Positions 8,905 to 22,400 of a stretch of DNA of 64,000 bases are shown here, in pieces (the first letter of the stretch is position 1; every line of letters starts with the position of its first letter). The translations under genes were made by a program, and so were the position numbers. Origin of the DNA: Camarhynchus parvulus (Eukaryota > Chordata > Aves > Passeriformes > Thraupidae); NCBI RefSeq assembly GCF_901933205.1, contig NC_044572.1:35061501-35125500 (forward strand), written 5' to 3'. A model generated the notes under the pieces. That model worked only from the letters and a program-made list of their open reading frames with translations, did not search any database and was not told where the DNA came from.

Positions 8905-11260
8905 TGTTGCAGTTCCACAGTCTTGAGCAGCAGCCTGGTGTCAACAGGGAAAATGTTCTTGTCCATTACAAAATGGTTGGAGTCCTTCCTGTGGTTATTA
9001 TAGTAAAGCTAAGATTTGAGATGCCACTAGCACATGGAAATCTAAATCTACAAGAAATTAAGTTACTGCTGGCTTCTTCTGAATTGACACAGACAGAAGA
9101 CAGTTGTTTGTGTGATCTTTTCCTTTGCACAGAGGTCCATTGGTTTAAATTAATGTAAAATTTAGGCTCTGAGACTTAGGAGTTCCAAGACCTGGTTTTA
9201 ATGCTGAATGTTAAAGGGCCAACTTGTGCCAGCAGGTATCAGTGTTTTTTTTTTTTTTTTTTTTTCCTACGAGCCATTTGCTCAGTTGTGTATCAGGGCA
9301 GGGTTAAGAGTTTAATTGAAACTTGAAGATACAAATGTTGAATATTGGAAGATATTCAACAGGAAGATGGACCTTAGCAGAGCTCTGCTCTCTATGGGTG
9401 CCAGTGCCTTGCTCTTTTCACTTGGTATGAACAAATCCTTTTTTTTCATTGACTGCAGTAACAGTTAGGGGTTGTAAATAAGATTAGTTTGAGGACTGAC
9501 ATTCAAATAAGTCTTTGAGAATCTAAATCTTGAAAATACCAGGACATTTCTGAGTTTTGAAGAGCCTGCAGAATTGTGAATAAACTTACATCAATACGGT
9601 CCAACATGGTACACAAAAGGAGCATGTTATAGGGTAAAAAAAGCCCTATCATTTTATTTTGCAGTGTACTGGGGCATCTGCTAGAATCCTGCATATCCAC
9701 CCTAGCTGGGACTACAAAACCCCACTGTTTTTTTATCCCAGCCTCCTGCAAAGACAGGACAGAATCTAACTGCAGTAGTCTTATTAGATGAATGTGCTAT
9801 ATGACCTCCATGCATTGAAATAGGCAATATGTTATTTACTTTTCTGTTTAAATAAATACTGTAAATATATGTATACCGAAAGAATGCAACAAGTACTGTT
9901 GCAGCAAGAAAGGGAGAGAGCATACATTTTCACTGTCAGAGTTGCCTTGGTATAAACACTAACCTTAGTGACAAATCTTGTGGAACAGCATGTTGTGACT
10001 TTCAAAAGCAGAACAGGTTTTGCTGTCCTCCTGCACCACCACAGACTCATGCAGGCAGCATCCTCCCACTCCCACGTCTCTTACAAAGCTTCCCAACCTG
10101 CCTCTCTCTTTTCAGTACTCTGCTGTCAGTACACTGTCAAAAAGGAAAAATCTCTCATTCTAGGACTCTTTGAAATGGGTTTAACTGAAAAAACCCCACA
10201 CTGATTTGATGTAAGTTTGGTGTTTTGTAAGCTAAGAGGTCAGGTGTATGGTAATCAAAATAAAATAAATACAAAATGTTTTGTATAAGCCTGTTTGCAG
10301 AGTGAAAGCTATAAAAGACAACCAGCAATATTTTTGTGAAAAGAGCATTTAAAAATAAAAACTACCTTTATTCTACATAAATTCCCTTTTTCCCAGGCAC
10401 TTTCCTGGGACACAAGATGAGAGAGATGCTGGTGTTCTCTTTCTCTACAGATACGAGTAGCAAAGCAGTAGGTCACAGTCACAAGGAGAAACTTGACTCT
10501 GTGGTCTGCTACCGTCCTTGGCCCAAGACAGCCTGATGCCCTGGTGCTTTGTGTCTTGGAAAATGTTAGTTGCTTACTTGTTAGGGGGAATTTTTAAAAG
10601 CCATCTTTTATCACTGGAAGTTTGTGTTTTATTCCATAGGAGATTTTTTTTTGCTGTTGATTTTAATTGATTTGATAGACAGTTTGGAGCGTACACTTTC
10701 AAGTGTATGCTTCCCTATCCAAAAGCCTTTGCCTTTGAAGAGGGCACTCTACAGAGTAATGTAAGTGCATGCCCCAGGCTCCTCTCCCTCAGTAACCTGC
10801 ATTCACCAATTTCCATACCTCTTATCTTTATGGGCTATTCAGGGAAGCTGCAAGTAGCAGAAGTTGATCTGCAAAAGAAGATGGGGCTGAAATATGCTGC
10901 TTTCACACACTCTTCTGCACCATTATAGGCATCCTTGAGTGGCTCACTGTTGGTGGGAAGGGCACTAGGAATCAAACACATATTACATGGCATAACTCGC
11001 CAAAGAACAAATAATCACTTTTAACACATGGTGTGGCACAAGCAAATCTTTTTTCTCCTTTCTAGGTGAACGAAAAAAAAGACAAAGTCGTTTGTATGGT
11101 CATATATCCATCACCACACAGAAAGTCAAAGTCCCGAATTTGAATACAAGTACCAGACTACATCGTGTGACCTACAGCCCCACTCGTTTTTAAAAGAAAG
11201 GCACGTAACCACAATTCTATTTTCTTCAAGGCTCTAAAATACCCACCCACGCACATCCAT
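8905..11260. other. AT-rich intergenic DNA, poly-T at 9245-9265
   Basis: Apart from a 21-base T run at 9245-9265 I recognise nothing. Short frames on both strands lack family features. Confidence 0.6.
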
Positions 11261-11289
11261 CACGTGCACAAACAAAAAGCAGTGATATT

Positions 11290-12276
11290 TTGTTTCAGCC
11301 ACGCACGCTGGCAACACCGCATCCATCTCGGCAGCCCCGGATTTCACGGCGCTGCCTCACCTGCGCTGAGACTCCCTGCTCTTCCTCCTCCTCCTCTTCC
11401 TCTGTCCCCTCCCTGTGTCTCTCCACCGCCGGCTCTCCCTGGAGGGGACACCGACCCTCCTCCCTGCAGCCCCGGGGACCCGGGGCCGACCCCTCCTGCC
11501 CCACCCCGGGCAGGTGAGCGGGAGCCGCCCGGCCCCGGGGCTGGCCGTGCCGCCGCTCCGCCCACAGGGGCGAGCCGCGGGTCCGGCCGGCACCTGCCGC
11601 CGCTCCGCTGCGCACCGCCCCGCACAGCCGCCCCGCACGGCCGCCCCGCACGGCTGAGCTCCCCGCCGGCCGCTGCCCTCCCTCCCCCGCCGTGCCGGGG
11701 ACCGCAGGGCCGGGCGGCGGCGGCGGCCGCGATCCCCGCGGGGCAGGAGCGCGCTCCGCAGCGCCGGGCGGGCCCCAGGTCAGTGTCGCTTCCCGTACCT
11801 GTTGCGCAGGGAGCAGGCGGGGCGGGGAGAGGAGGGAAGGAGGGAGGGGGAAAGCGAAAGGATCCCCATCGCAGGAGCCCCAAGACGCGCCACGCTCCCG
11901 GCCTCGCCCCGTGGGGGGGCGGCAGCCCCAAGGTACCGGACCTCGGGTCTACTTCTGGGAGTGGGGGGTGCGGAGTGCAGGGAGCGGGTCCCGCGGCCCG
12001 GCTCCGGGGCGTCATTTACCTGAGACCGTGCGAGCCGCGCACGGAGCGGGCGGCGCTTCCGAGCCGCTCGACGGGGCACGGAACGCTCCCCCCGTGCCCG
12101 CCCGGGCGCCGCCGCAGGACCCGTCCCTCCCCGCAGGCCGCTCCCGGGCGCCGGGCACACCTCCCCGGCAGCGCTGCCCGTCCCCCGGTGCTGGGCAAGA
12201 GGAGTCCCGGCGCCGACCGAGCGGGGAGGCGGCGTGTCCGGCTGCCAACCCGTCTTCGCCCTCTTCCCCCCCGCAG
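11290..12276 (+). promoter_or_regulatory. PRR15: PRR15 CpG-island promoter and non-coding first exon region
   Basis: A sharp CpG island begins near 11300 and runs through the PRR15 coding exon. Human PRR15 has a non-coding first exon, and this region offers good donors on the plus strand: CAG then GTGAGC at 11514 and CAG then GTCAGT at 11779. The matching acceptor, a C/T tract ending CCCCCCGCAG at 12276, lies nine bases before the start codon. Which donor is used cannot be decided from sequence. No TATA box is evident, as expected for a CpG-island promoter. Confidence 0.6.
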
Positions 12277-12285
12277 GAGCCCGAG

Positions 12286-12648
12286 ATGGCGGACAGCGCC
12301 GCGGCCACCGCCGCTCCTCGGGCCGGCGTGAAGGGCTCGGCCGGGCCCTGGTGGAAATCGCTGACCAGCAAGAAGAAGCACAAGGAAGCGGCGGTAGCCC
12401 CGCCGCACCCCGTCGCCAGCGAGACCCCCGCCGACACCCCCAGCCCCGACGGCCGGGAGGAACAGCCCGTTCCCTTCGGCAGCGGCGACGCCGCGGGAAC
12501 CGCAGTCGGCAACCGGCGGAGCCTCCGAGTGTCCCATTCGGGCCGCTTCAAGGAGCGGCGGAAGGTGCGCACCTCGCTGCTGGCCGACAGCCCCGAGGTC
12601 TTCGACGGCGGTGGCGCCCCAGGCCATGCCGCCCAAGGGCCCGAGTAG
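12286..12648 (+). CDS. PRR15: Proline-rich protein 15 (PRR15), complete coding exon
   Basis: A 120-codon frame starts MADSAAATAAP and ends APGHAAQGPE with a TAG stop. Human PRR15 is of similar length (about 129 residues) and is likewise encoded in a single coding exon. Conserved family blocks are visible: GPWWKSL at residues 20-26 followed by a basic KKKHK at 29-33; a Pro/Ser-rich variable middle (about 36-72); and the basic C-terminal block with SGRFKERRKVR near 85-95 and SPEVF at 102-106. No signal peptide or membrane segment is present. PRR15 is a small nuclear or cytoplasmic protein linked to gut epithelium and trophoblast survival; its biochemical role is unknown. The start is chosen because it directly follows the splice acceptor at 12276 and matches the family N-terminus. 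The frame is open for about 200 codons upstream only because the DNA is GC-rich. Confidence 0.92.
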   Translation: MADSAAATAAPRAGVKGSAGPWWKSLTSKKKHKEAAVAPPHPVASETPADTPSPDGREEQPVPFGSGDAAGTAVGNRRSLRVSHSGRFKERRKVRTSLLADSPEVFDGGGAPGHAAQGPE

Positions 12649-12945
12649 CCCGGGAGGAGCTCGCCGAGGAGCTGCCGCTGGATGGGTGGCCGGAGAACTG
12701 GCGGGACGGGCGGCCGGAGTCGCTGACTGCCCCACAGCTGGGCTTGGACCCATGGGTGCCGTGTAGGCAGCGGCCTCCCACACCCTGAGCGGACACTGCG
12801 GGGAGCCCGGCAGCGCTGCCAGGCGAGGGAATCGCGGGCGCTGTGTTACACGAACACCGCCAATAGCAAACCCCTGGATGACGGGACGATGTGATTGTCT
12901 TTTAAAAAAACCCGCAAATAAACACCCCACTCCCTGTACTGTGGT
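12649..12945 (+). other. PRR15: PRR15 3-prime UTR with proximal polyadenylation signal
   Basis: GC-rich DNA after the stop codon becomes AT-richer, and a canonical AATAAA occurs at 12917-12922. Alternative downstream signals are at 13736-13741, 14011-14016 and 14167-14172, so a longer 3'UTR is possible. Which one is used cannot be told from sequence alone. Confidence 0.6.
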
Positions 12946-15900
12946 GAGCAGACTCAAAGGTGCTATCCCAAGGCCGACGGTGGGGTCTCTGAACCTTCCC
13001 ACAGCCCTCGCCAGGAGCCAACGTGCTGACTCTGAGGCCTGTGTCCCAGTTCCTTCTGGCTCTCAAGCCGAGGAGGCGCTTTGCTGCTTTCATCTCACAA
13101 GCTGTCTTATCAAAGGAAGGGGGGGTGCAAAGTGCTCTTATCTAATTTCAGGGCCGAGGACCTCCGGTGGTGCCGAAAGTGCACCATTAGCCACAATCAC
13201 ATCTTCCATCCCCCACGGGGGTCCAAAGAGAGGTATTGTGAGGAGCAGGCTCTTGCCTTCACCCATGTCCCACATCACATCCCATTTGCATATGGAAAAG
13301 GCAGGACGGTGCTGGTATTCTCCCTCTTCTTGCTGTGTAATACTAAGAAGGTGTTTCAGAGACTGCTCCCTCATAGTTCTGTTACAGAGGGAGGCCCATG
13401 TTGTCTAGCAATTCACACTATTTACCCAGGGGATACATGATTTTTGCATAATTGGTGATAACTGGGATAATGAAGCTTCAATGAAGAAATTGTGTGATAA
13501 GATGTAAACATTCTTTTGGGAGATGAGACCAGCTCTAGAGAGCACAAGCAGGGTTGCAGTTCTAATGTGGAAATAGACTTGGGCACCACTGGAAGTGTTT
13601 ACTGTTTACTTTGTCTGAGGCTTTTGAAGCAAAGTAAAGTGTCCCAGGATTTCTTCTGATGGTGAGATAATGTGCTTTCACTCGAGTAGTTACCCTCTCC
13701 CTCTAAGAGCTCTTGGATTTTTTTTTTTTTTGACAAATAAATATAAGCCAGATTTGTACTGGTGTTGTGCCTTACAGAGCAAAATCAGCTAAAAATACTT
13801 GGCAATTACACATTTCTTGATAGTAGGTGATGTAGCAACAACTGACTTATTTATTTTAAATGCATTTGCAATATGCTTTGTATTGTTAAAATGGTTTTAG
13901 ACCTTTTCTGAATACAAGATACTGCGTAGTGGCAGGCACTGAAAATTATTTCCTAACAGTCAAGTATTATGCAGTTATGATTCTGTTTGGTTGTAACTAA
14001 TCATTTTAAAAATAAAAGGACTGGAAAGGAAATAAGTGAGTTCCAGTTGAAAATGTGGATTAAACCAGCCACTGACAATCACTGAAATGTTGCACTAGAT
14101 GCTGGGCAAGTGCCCCGTGGTTCAATGTGCACAATAATATGTAATGAACCTTGAAAGCTCCTGTGCAATAAACTCAGACAACGTAGCTGCTGAGGTGCTC
14201 ACTGGTCATTCGTTCCTTCAGACCCTGGAACCCAAGGACAAAGGGACAGTAGTATCAAATTTCCATGAAAGCTTTTTTTTCCCCTCCACCCAGTGTGTAG
14301 ATACATGCTTTTAAAATTTCCTTTAGTAAAACTACAAGGTACTGGATTTGGACTGCCTTTTTATATTGCTGACTCCATGCTGACCAAGAAAAGATCTGGG
14401 TAGGGCGAGGGGAGTTCTTTAAACTTTCTCCTCAGGGGTGCTTTTCTTATGGGAGGCCTCTTCAGTCAAGGGGCATCTGAAATCCTTCTCTTGAGAAGAA
14501 GCAATCAGAGCAAACCTAGTGTTGGGAAAAGGGGGATAAGAGAGAAGGGGGAAAGTTTAAAAGCTGGAAACAGAGAGGTGGATGATGAAGAACCATATTC
14601 CAGCTACAGTTAACCCAGAATGGGACTGAGGAAGAAGGAAGCACAAAGGGGTGCTTTTGTTGCCAGGGTTGTCATACTACCTTTGGAGGCCAAACTGTTC
14701 ATGTTTCTTACAGGCAGAAGTAGTTTGCCTGTGTTTATGTATTTTAAGGTTCAAAGAAGTGTTTTTGTGTGTGTGCGTGCGCCCAGAATGGAAGAATGAA
14801 TAAGCAGAAATTGCACTGATGCATTTCTTAACTCCTGCATCTAGTTTGGTGTAAGTTCTGTGAGGGCCAGATCGTCAGAACTAGCCAGAGGCTGGAGAAT
14901 GAATGCAGACTAGTGTTTTATATATCTCATGTAGATGCTTTTTTGCATTTTTAATCCTTAAACTGTTGTGAAAATAGACTTTCCGCCTCTCTTCTGTACC
15001 TCAAAGCTGCCTTGTTCTACAGTGAACCTCTGTTTGCTCTTTGGAAATGTCTCAGGTTTGTTGTTTGCAAGTCTTTACCTAGGCACAAGAAATACACAAT
15101 TTGGGTTTTATTCGAGAAGCCTGGTGTGCTGTTCAGATGGCTGCTGCTAAGGTTCAATATCAATACCGGCTAATATGTGACTAAATATTAGCCATGTCTT
15201 AATCCTTGCTTATGATACTGTCACCTTTGAAATTTGGTCAGAATACGAAGTCAATAAATGCACCTAAAATACCTCACAATGCTCCTCCATCTTTATCCTG
15301 ACCTTGAGCTGTGGGAAGAAGACGTAATTCTATCTTCCTGCTCAGTCAAATCCTTGCTTCAATGAATATGATAGCAGCCACTGAAAAACTAGATCCATGA
15401 GAAAAAGGGCTAGCAGCCTCGTCTCACTTTCCCTGCCCTCTGTGCACAGCGGTACCTGCAGCTCAGGGCTCACCCACGCAGCACGGCCAGCAGGAGGGAG
15501 AAGGCCTCTTGGCCATAACCTGTTGCACAGAAATAGTCCTCTTGTTTCTCAGCCAGAGCACCAAAAAAAGCTTAAGTAATCTGTACACATGTAAATTAAT
15601 TAAGCTGATACAGAAAAAAAAACCCTGGCATTTTATGGAGCATCTGAATTACTGTTTTTAACCCTTGAAGTGGAAATAATTTCTTATGTATTGGACAATA
15701 CTTCCTCTGTATAACCATAGAGCATTTCTGGCCACTGGATTATTAAAAGGCAGTTTGCACTCTTAGTATGGGTATTTTTCTCATCTTCTTTATAAAGATC
15801 ATGGATCAGAAAGAAAGTTGAGGAAATAGGGTGACTGAAAAAGTACTTGCTGTATATTTTTAAAAGTAAACAGTGACATATTGACAAAATAAATAGAAAT

Positions 15901-16320
15901 AAGCAGATGAGGTGAACCTCAGCTATGTCAGTTACAGTGCTATTTTCTTAATATTAACCTAGATACTAAGGATTGCTGGTTTGGGGCAAAAGATAAATAT
16001 TTAGGAAATAGAATGAACTTTTCAAATAAACTTGCAAAGTATATGCTTGCTTATTCCTACTCTTGCCAAAACTAAAAATAAATCTCTGAGTGGTTGCCTG
16101 GTGAATCATTCCCTGCTATTGTAGGTTGGTCAGGCTGGACCTCAACAAAGATTATAGGGAGCACCTGCAGAAGATGATCTTAAATTGGAAACGCTGGAAT
16201 AAATGCCTTGAAAGCCTCAAGACTTGTAACCTCAGATGTTATGTCAGGGTATGACTTAAACTGAACTGGAAAAATGGAGAGGAGACCTGACTGGAGGAAG
16301 AGGAGTCTTCACTGTTTGGA
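12946..16320. other. Downstream flank of PRR15, no gene recognised
   Basis: The stretch is AT-rich, with additional AATAAA hexamers up to 14172 that could serve a long PRR15 3'UTR. Beyond those I see no exons, CpG islands or recognisable repeats. Confidence 0.5.
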
Positions 16321-16325
16321 GGATT

Positions 16326-16495
16326 GGTTTTGGGTTTGTTTTTTTTTTGGGGGGGGGGGAGGGGAAGATGTACGGGTTTTTTGTTTGGTTTGGTTTTGAT
16401 TTTTTGATTTTTTTTTTTTTTTTTTTTTTTTGGGTTTTTTGGGGAGTTTTTCCGGTGATGGTGGCGTATTTTTTTTCTTTGTTGTTTTTTTTTAG
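16326..16495. repeat. G/T homopolymer-rich low-complexity tract
   Basis: Runs of T, a run of about 11 G and then a run of 20 or more T alternate, with GGTTTGGTTTTG interludes. The Lys-rich and Phe-rich frames on opposite strands are artefacts of this. Base accuracy of the assembly is likely lower here. Confidence 0.9.
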
Positions 16496-16499
16496 TTCT

Positions 16500-19400
16500 C
16501 TCTTCACTGTAATGGCACCAGTGATAATTTTATATTTAAAATATCAAGTCTCTTGTCCCTGAGCAAGATAACCTCATATGAAGGCTAAAATCTGAAGGAC
16601 AGAACTTCTGGCCTTGGCCTGGCCAGTGCAGCTGGATGCTCGACCTTAAAGTCCATGTTTAATGTGGCTCATTTAAATAGCTGATATCAGAAGACAAGCT
16701 GTTTCAAACGCAGCCACAAACTGGAAGCTCATTTTACTGCCTCTTGGGATTCTATCTGGTAGAACAAAACAAAGAAACCCAAACCTTGTATTTTCTAAGA
16801 TGTCTTCTAAAAGCTGGGGCAAGAGAGGATTGGTTATAGAATGATATTTGACACCATATAATTACACAATTTTGAAAAGCAAACCATTCCTCTTCATCTC
16901 TAATTTATTGTAAATAAGATGAGAAACCTGCTGGCTCTGATTTTTCATTTCAGAATACAACAAAAGAGATAAAGTTGCTCGATTTTATAGACACAAGCAG
17001 CAGTGAAGTAGTTTATCAGTTTTATCTTTAATGACACATCTGAAATTCACAAGTAGCTCCAAGAAACAGTATTTGAATGTAGTCTTCAACTAAAGCATAT
17101 TGATTAGCAGCTGCAGCTTATGAATTTGATTTACTGCCCATTTGATCTAGATAAAGCAATATAACATCAGCTAATACGTGTTTTGGGGATAGCAAGTGGC
17201 TTTCCATGATAGCTGTAGGGCATGATTTTAAGAAAAAATCTACCCTGGTGAGTAAACCTCATCAGATCAAAACATCAGGTTTCTTCTGAGTTAAATGCAA
17301 AAGAATGATTCTTTTCAGAGTATTAGTGACCAGACTATTAGATGTTTTGGGATGTGGGAAATAAACTTGATTCTCAGACACAAGCCTGTGTATGCTGTGA
17401 ATCTCCTGCTGCCTGTTTGCAATATTTCAGGTCTTTCCCCTCATCCAAAGTTATTGTTCCTCATGGTAGTTCCTTTTACATAACGAGGTAAAGAGCATTA
17501 CTCTCCTCATTCCTGAAAATAAGAACCATACCTTTGTATGCCTGTTGAAGTGAAAAATTTGAGGTAGTGTGTACTTGAACTTTGGTGACTCACCTTTTTT
17601 TCCCCACTGCTGACTTAAGTTAATTTTGCTTTCCGGGTCTTTGTTCTATCATCAGTCTGTAAATGTTTGAGCAGATAAACCATCCACTGATCTCTCAAGA
17701 GCTTCAGTGACAGGGCAGCACTTCAGTGGCCAAGGGAAAAGGAAAAAAAATAGATCTGTTTCTGGGCTCTTTCCTACTGAATTTCACGAACAGGAGCAGA
17801 ACTGAGCCTTAGTCTTGATTCTGGAGCTATGACTACCTGGGAAACAGAAGGAGCCTCATTGTCTGTGCATTCTTGGTTGTGTTTATCTTGGCACGTCCTT
17901 TCAGTGACAAGTTTCCAAAAAACAGAATTGGTTCACCTGTCCTGTTTAACATCACTGAGTTCAGGACTAGGAGCATGGTGTAAACTTCAAAGAGAAATCC
18001 TGCCAGCAGCACTTCCTAGAAATGCTGTAGCTCAGACCACTGCAAAAAGGGGAGGAGGAGGAGAAAAAACATATTTTCTGACTTCTCTGTTCTTGCGTTC
18101 TTTTCATGTTATACCAGTGCTATAATAATCTCCTTGCTAGACCCTAAAACAGCTAGAGAAGTAGAATTTATGAAATGTACAGAATATACAAGGACAGCAT
18201 TTTACACTGGCATACATCTGGGGAAGAGATAAGCCCATGGCTAGATACTGCACTGAGCATTTAGAGGTAGTTTAATTCTTCCTGCAAGGCTGGCAAGTTA
18301 TGGTTTGTTCCTAGCTCAATTCTCCACTGACTAACAGTAGGTAGGAAAATGCCTCTAGGTAATATATTAGCTATCACAGGTGTTAATTAACATCTGCTGA
18401 ATTGCCTCTGAAATGGCAAAGAGTGAGAAAGTGAAGAATCACATTAGAACAGCAGTCATTGTGGAGCATGACTGAAATCACATAAGCTTTAGAAAGCTGA
18501 GGTCCCACTTTAAATGATCAGTTGAAGCACTTAAAATATTATCTGTTTTTGTTGATGACAGCTATTTTTTCTTAATCCATATATTTTTATTTTTCTGCTG
18601 TTATAGTTTACCATACAGACATCTTTTTAATGAGTATTCTAATACACTATGTATTACCTCTCTAGTTTTATTGATTGGTTTTTCAGTTTTTTCCGCTGAA
18701 ACAAGAATTTGGCTGAGCTTGTCATCTGCAAAAGGTTTCCACAAAATTAGAGGATAAACCTATGACTTATGCATAAATCTAAACTCAAATTCATAATCTT
18801 GCAGTTGTGGAGTGCTCTGGAGAAGTGAGCTCACCTGAAGACTAATCCTTTCATCTTCCTGAAAAAAGGCATCCATCATCCCTACTTTAAAGAAAGGAAA
18901 TGTAGGAAATAGGGCTAAAGTAAAGCTTCTAAGTATGTGAACAAAATTATGCATCTAGTCTGAGAACAGAAGTCAGACTATGCCAAAAGTACCTAAGAAA
19001 ACCAAGGTGTAAAAAGTGGAGGCAAAAGTCTCAAATGGGATTTCTAAAGTTTTAGATCTCTAAGAGGAGCCTTTAGGTATGTGGGAGTTTTAATATGACT
19101 TAAACTTAACATATCACTGCACAGAGACTTCCAGGACATGGCTGAGACTTCAACTAGAACCAGAGATGGGCAGAGGTGGAATTGCATCTGTGGCATGTGT
19201 GTCCCACTTGCACAGGTAGGAAAAACAATTCAGTTATATCCTAAGATGTGTATATAAAGTAGTGGTGTGGGAATGTGCCTCCCCTCGTGCAGCTGCAGAT
19301 TTCCAGTGTGGTCAAAGGGTCACACTGACAAAAGCATTGAGGTGTCTGATTCCATTTACTTCAATGGTGTCTCAGTACCTTTGTGTCTCTAAGCTTCAGT

Positions 19401-22400
19401 AAAAACTCATAAAAAGGGAGTGTAGTTACGCAAAACTGTCAAAATTATACTAAGGTGAAAAGGTAGAAAAGGAAAATTTCTGGTTTATTTACCAATGCAA
19501 ATGGAGTTAACACTGCAAAAGAGCTGCCTAATAACATATGTCTTTTTTATTCTGTATTTTCAGCTATTTGTGCTGAAGCAGTGTAGCTGCTTTCTCCCCT
19601 CCTCCCTGGTATATTCTTGCTTTCCAGATGCTATTTGATCTTTTGCAGTCAACTTGAAATTATTCCTTACAGAACCTCAGCCCCGTGTAGCATTTCGGCA
19701 GGGCTATTGTTCTTTTGTCCGTTGCCTGTAGATCAGCTTTTACTGCTAAACAGCTTCTTTATAAAGCCCAATGAAACCTTCTCTCGTGCTTTTGTTTGCA
19801 TTGAGAGCAAGACCAAAGGTTGAAGAGGGTTTTAAGTCCTGAGGTGTGCGGAGCACCCCCATCCCTCCCTGTGCTTCAGTGTTAGTTACTGCTTCGGCCT
19901 TTACCTGTTTTGCTTTGCCAGCCAGGATGGGGCACACCCTCACACAGCACAATACAAACCCGTTTAATTCAAGCTCTTTTTAAAAATACTTGCTTCAACA
20001 AATGCCTATGTCAAGCAGCAGTCATACTGCACCTTTAAAAACCCTTTAATCCAGAGTAGAAACCAGCAGCACAATTTTAACTTGTTTTTGGGTCTGAACC
20101 ATCACTGTAAATGTTGTCAGGGCTTGCTCCCAAGGCTGGGGAAAGGTCAGTTGCCAAGGCTTTGCTGGTCCTTTATGGCATTTGTGTGCTCTATAACAGT
20201 TCCTACAAGTGATACCAAAAAGTGCCTGCTATTAGGGAAGAGGCAAAAATGGCAGCACAAATTTGGCTTCTTGAGATTGGCAACTTCTGCATGCAAATGC
20301 CCAGTGAGCACTGGCAAGTGGGATATTTTCAGGATATACACCCAGCCTTTGGTATCTCCATGTAAGATGCCAGCTGCCAGAGTGTGTGAGGGATTTGCTT
20401 TTAGACGTGGACCTGTGCCAATCAGCATGCAGGAAACATTTTGAAAATGCTGTCCTTTCTCTCTTGGGAACTGGGGCATCCCTGCACACCCCGTGTGACT
20501 CCTCAGTGGCACTGAGCCTGAGGAGGCTCAGTCTTCTGCATGTCTCCTAGAGCACCTTGGCAGTCCCTCGAGAGGAAAGAGAACTTGCTCAACCAACAAA
20601 ATGGGAACTAAAAGCTACTACCAGCAGTGTTAATGCCACAGGGATCCTGGAGAAGTGCCTCTCCATCTTCTTTGCCAAATTAAAGCTGCTTGTGGTGGCT
20701 GTGTTTCTGCTGCCTGTTGCAGTGACAGCTTTACCACCTGCTTTCATCTGACTTTAAGTAGCATGGCAATATCATTTGCCATGTTTGACAGATTTTAGAA
20801 GGGGTGGGGTTCACTGAAGGCTTGACTAAGGAGAGAGCTAGGAGAAAAGTCATTTTTAGGTGATAAAACAGGGCTAAATTTATGGGGAGGGATTCCCTTG
20901 TCTAATGCCTGTATCTATTGAGGAACGCAACAACTAAATTCTTTTATGAGTGGCAGGATCTTATCTGAAGATGCAGCTGACTATGGGGGACAGATCTATC
21001 TGCCCTTACACTCTAGTAGGAAATGGTGTGTGCTCTGAAGGACTTTAAACCTGAGGCTCTTCATCCTTTCCAATGGATGAGATCCCAACATGTAGAGAAT
21101 GAGCAGCCTTTTCTGTCATGTAATTGGTTTTTAAGACAGACACGTTGGCAGTCCTCTTTTTATGCTTATGGCAATGTATTACCCATGTGCCATTTTAATC
21201 AGTCTTCCTTACAGCTGCTCTGTTAGCCTGTGGTGTTAATCTTCACCCTGAACCTGCCCAGAGGCTATTAAAATTATGCCTGAAGAGGAAGATGCCTTGT
21301 GGTATCAGGTAGTTAGAGAAACCTGCCCATCCAATAGACTGGGAAGAGTCATTGCCCCAGGTATCTCTTGTGACAGAGGAAGGGCTGAGTGCCCTCAGAC
21401 ATGAGGGAAACATAATTGAGGGAGCCACCTTCCTTGTAAGTGCTTTAAATGTCAGCTTAGGTATCTCAGTGCTGTTGATGGGGCTCAAAAACTATCAGAC
21501 AAATTCCAGAACAAAGACAGGGTTATAACCCCCAATGGGAATTTCTCGAACAGTCAGTGTTGATGTCTTGTCAGAAGTGGGAGAGCATAGCAGAAGAGTT
21601 ATCTCATATTCATCCTATTCAGGAGATGAGAAGGGAATGTTTGCTATCAGTTACTGTCAGAGGGTGCTGGATTAGATGGATGTTTGGTCTGACCTGGTAA
21701 AAACCTGTGTCTTGTTAAAGAAAAAATGAAAATAAGCTCTATGTCTTTGTGGAAGGAATGGTGCTGACACACGAGTTCAAGAGGCAATCCTAGGCTCTGG
21801 AGGTGGCCTTGGTGAAAGCATGATCCAGCAGAAAGGTAGGATACAAAGTACTCATGACTGTCCTTAGAACTTTCACCTGAACCCAGCACCTAAGCTTTGA
21901 GTTTGGAGTGGAGTCCAAAACTGAAATTCCTTAGGGAGCATGGCTGTGCTATCACACAGAAGTAATTTGCACCAGACCAATGACCCTTTACAAAAGACTA
22001 CAGTAGAGGTGAACTTGTCAGAGCTGGTTTTTCTCTGGCTCAAACCTAACAGGTACCTTTTGCAACTGCTACAATGAGCTATAAATTTGCCATATTTTAT
22101 CTAATTGTGGCTGTACTTTTTCACACCATGTACCTTGTTCACAGGCAGATAGTATTTCCTAAATGCTTTTGAATTCCTCTGCATGGGAGCTGCATGAACA
22201 GAAGGGATGGTTTTCTGCTCTTAGGGGTGAATGAGTACTTGGCAGGAGCTCCCGTGCCTGCATTAGAACATGAAGTATCTTTAAAATGCTTTGTCATGTT
22301 CAATATTTAAAAAAAAACCCAAAACAAACCAACAATAAACACAAAAGACAGCTCCAGGCATATGCAGGGTGAAATGGCGTGCAGGTGCTTATGGCAATTA

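Noticed and set aside
12016..13002. 328-codon minus-strand frame opposite PRR15
   Set aside because: It is a shadow of the GC-rich PRR15 exon and promoter; only the plus-strand frame matches a known family.
16256..16507. Lys-rich frame (minus) and Phe/Trp-rich frame (plus)
   Set aside because: Both are direct products of the T and G homopolymer runs.
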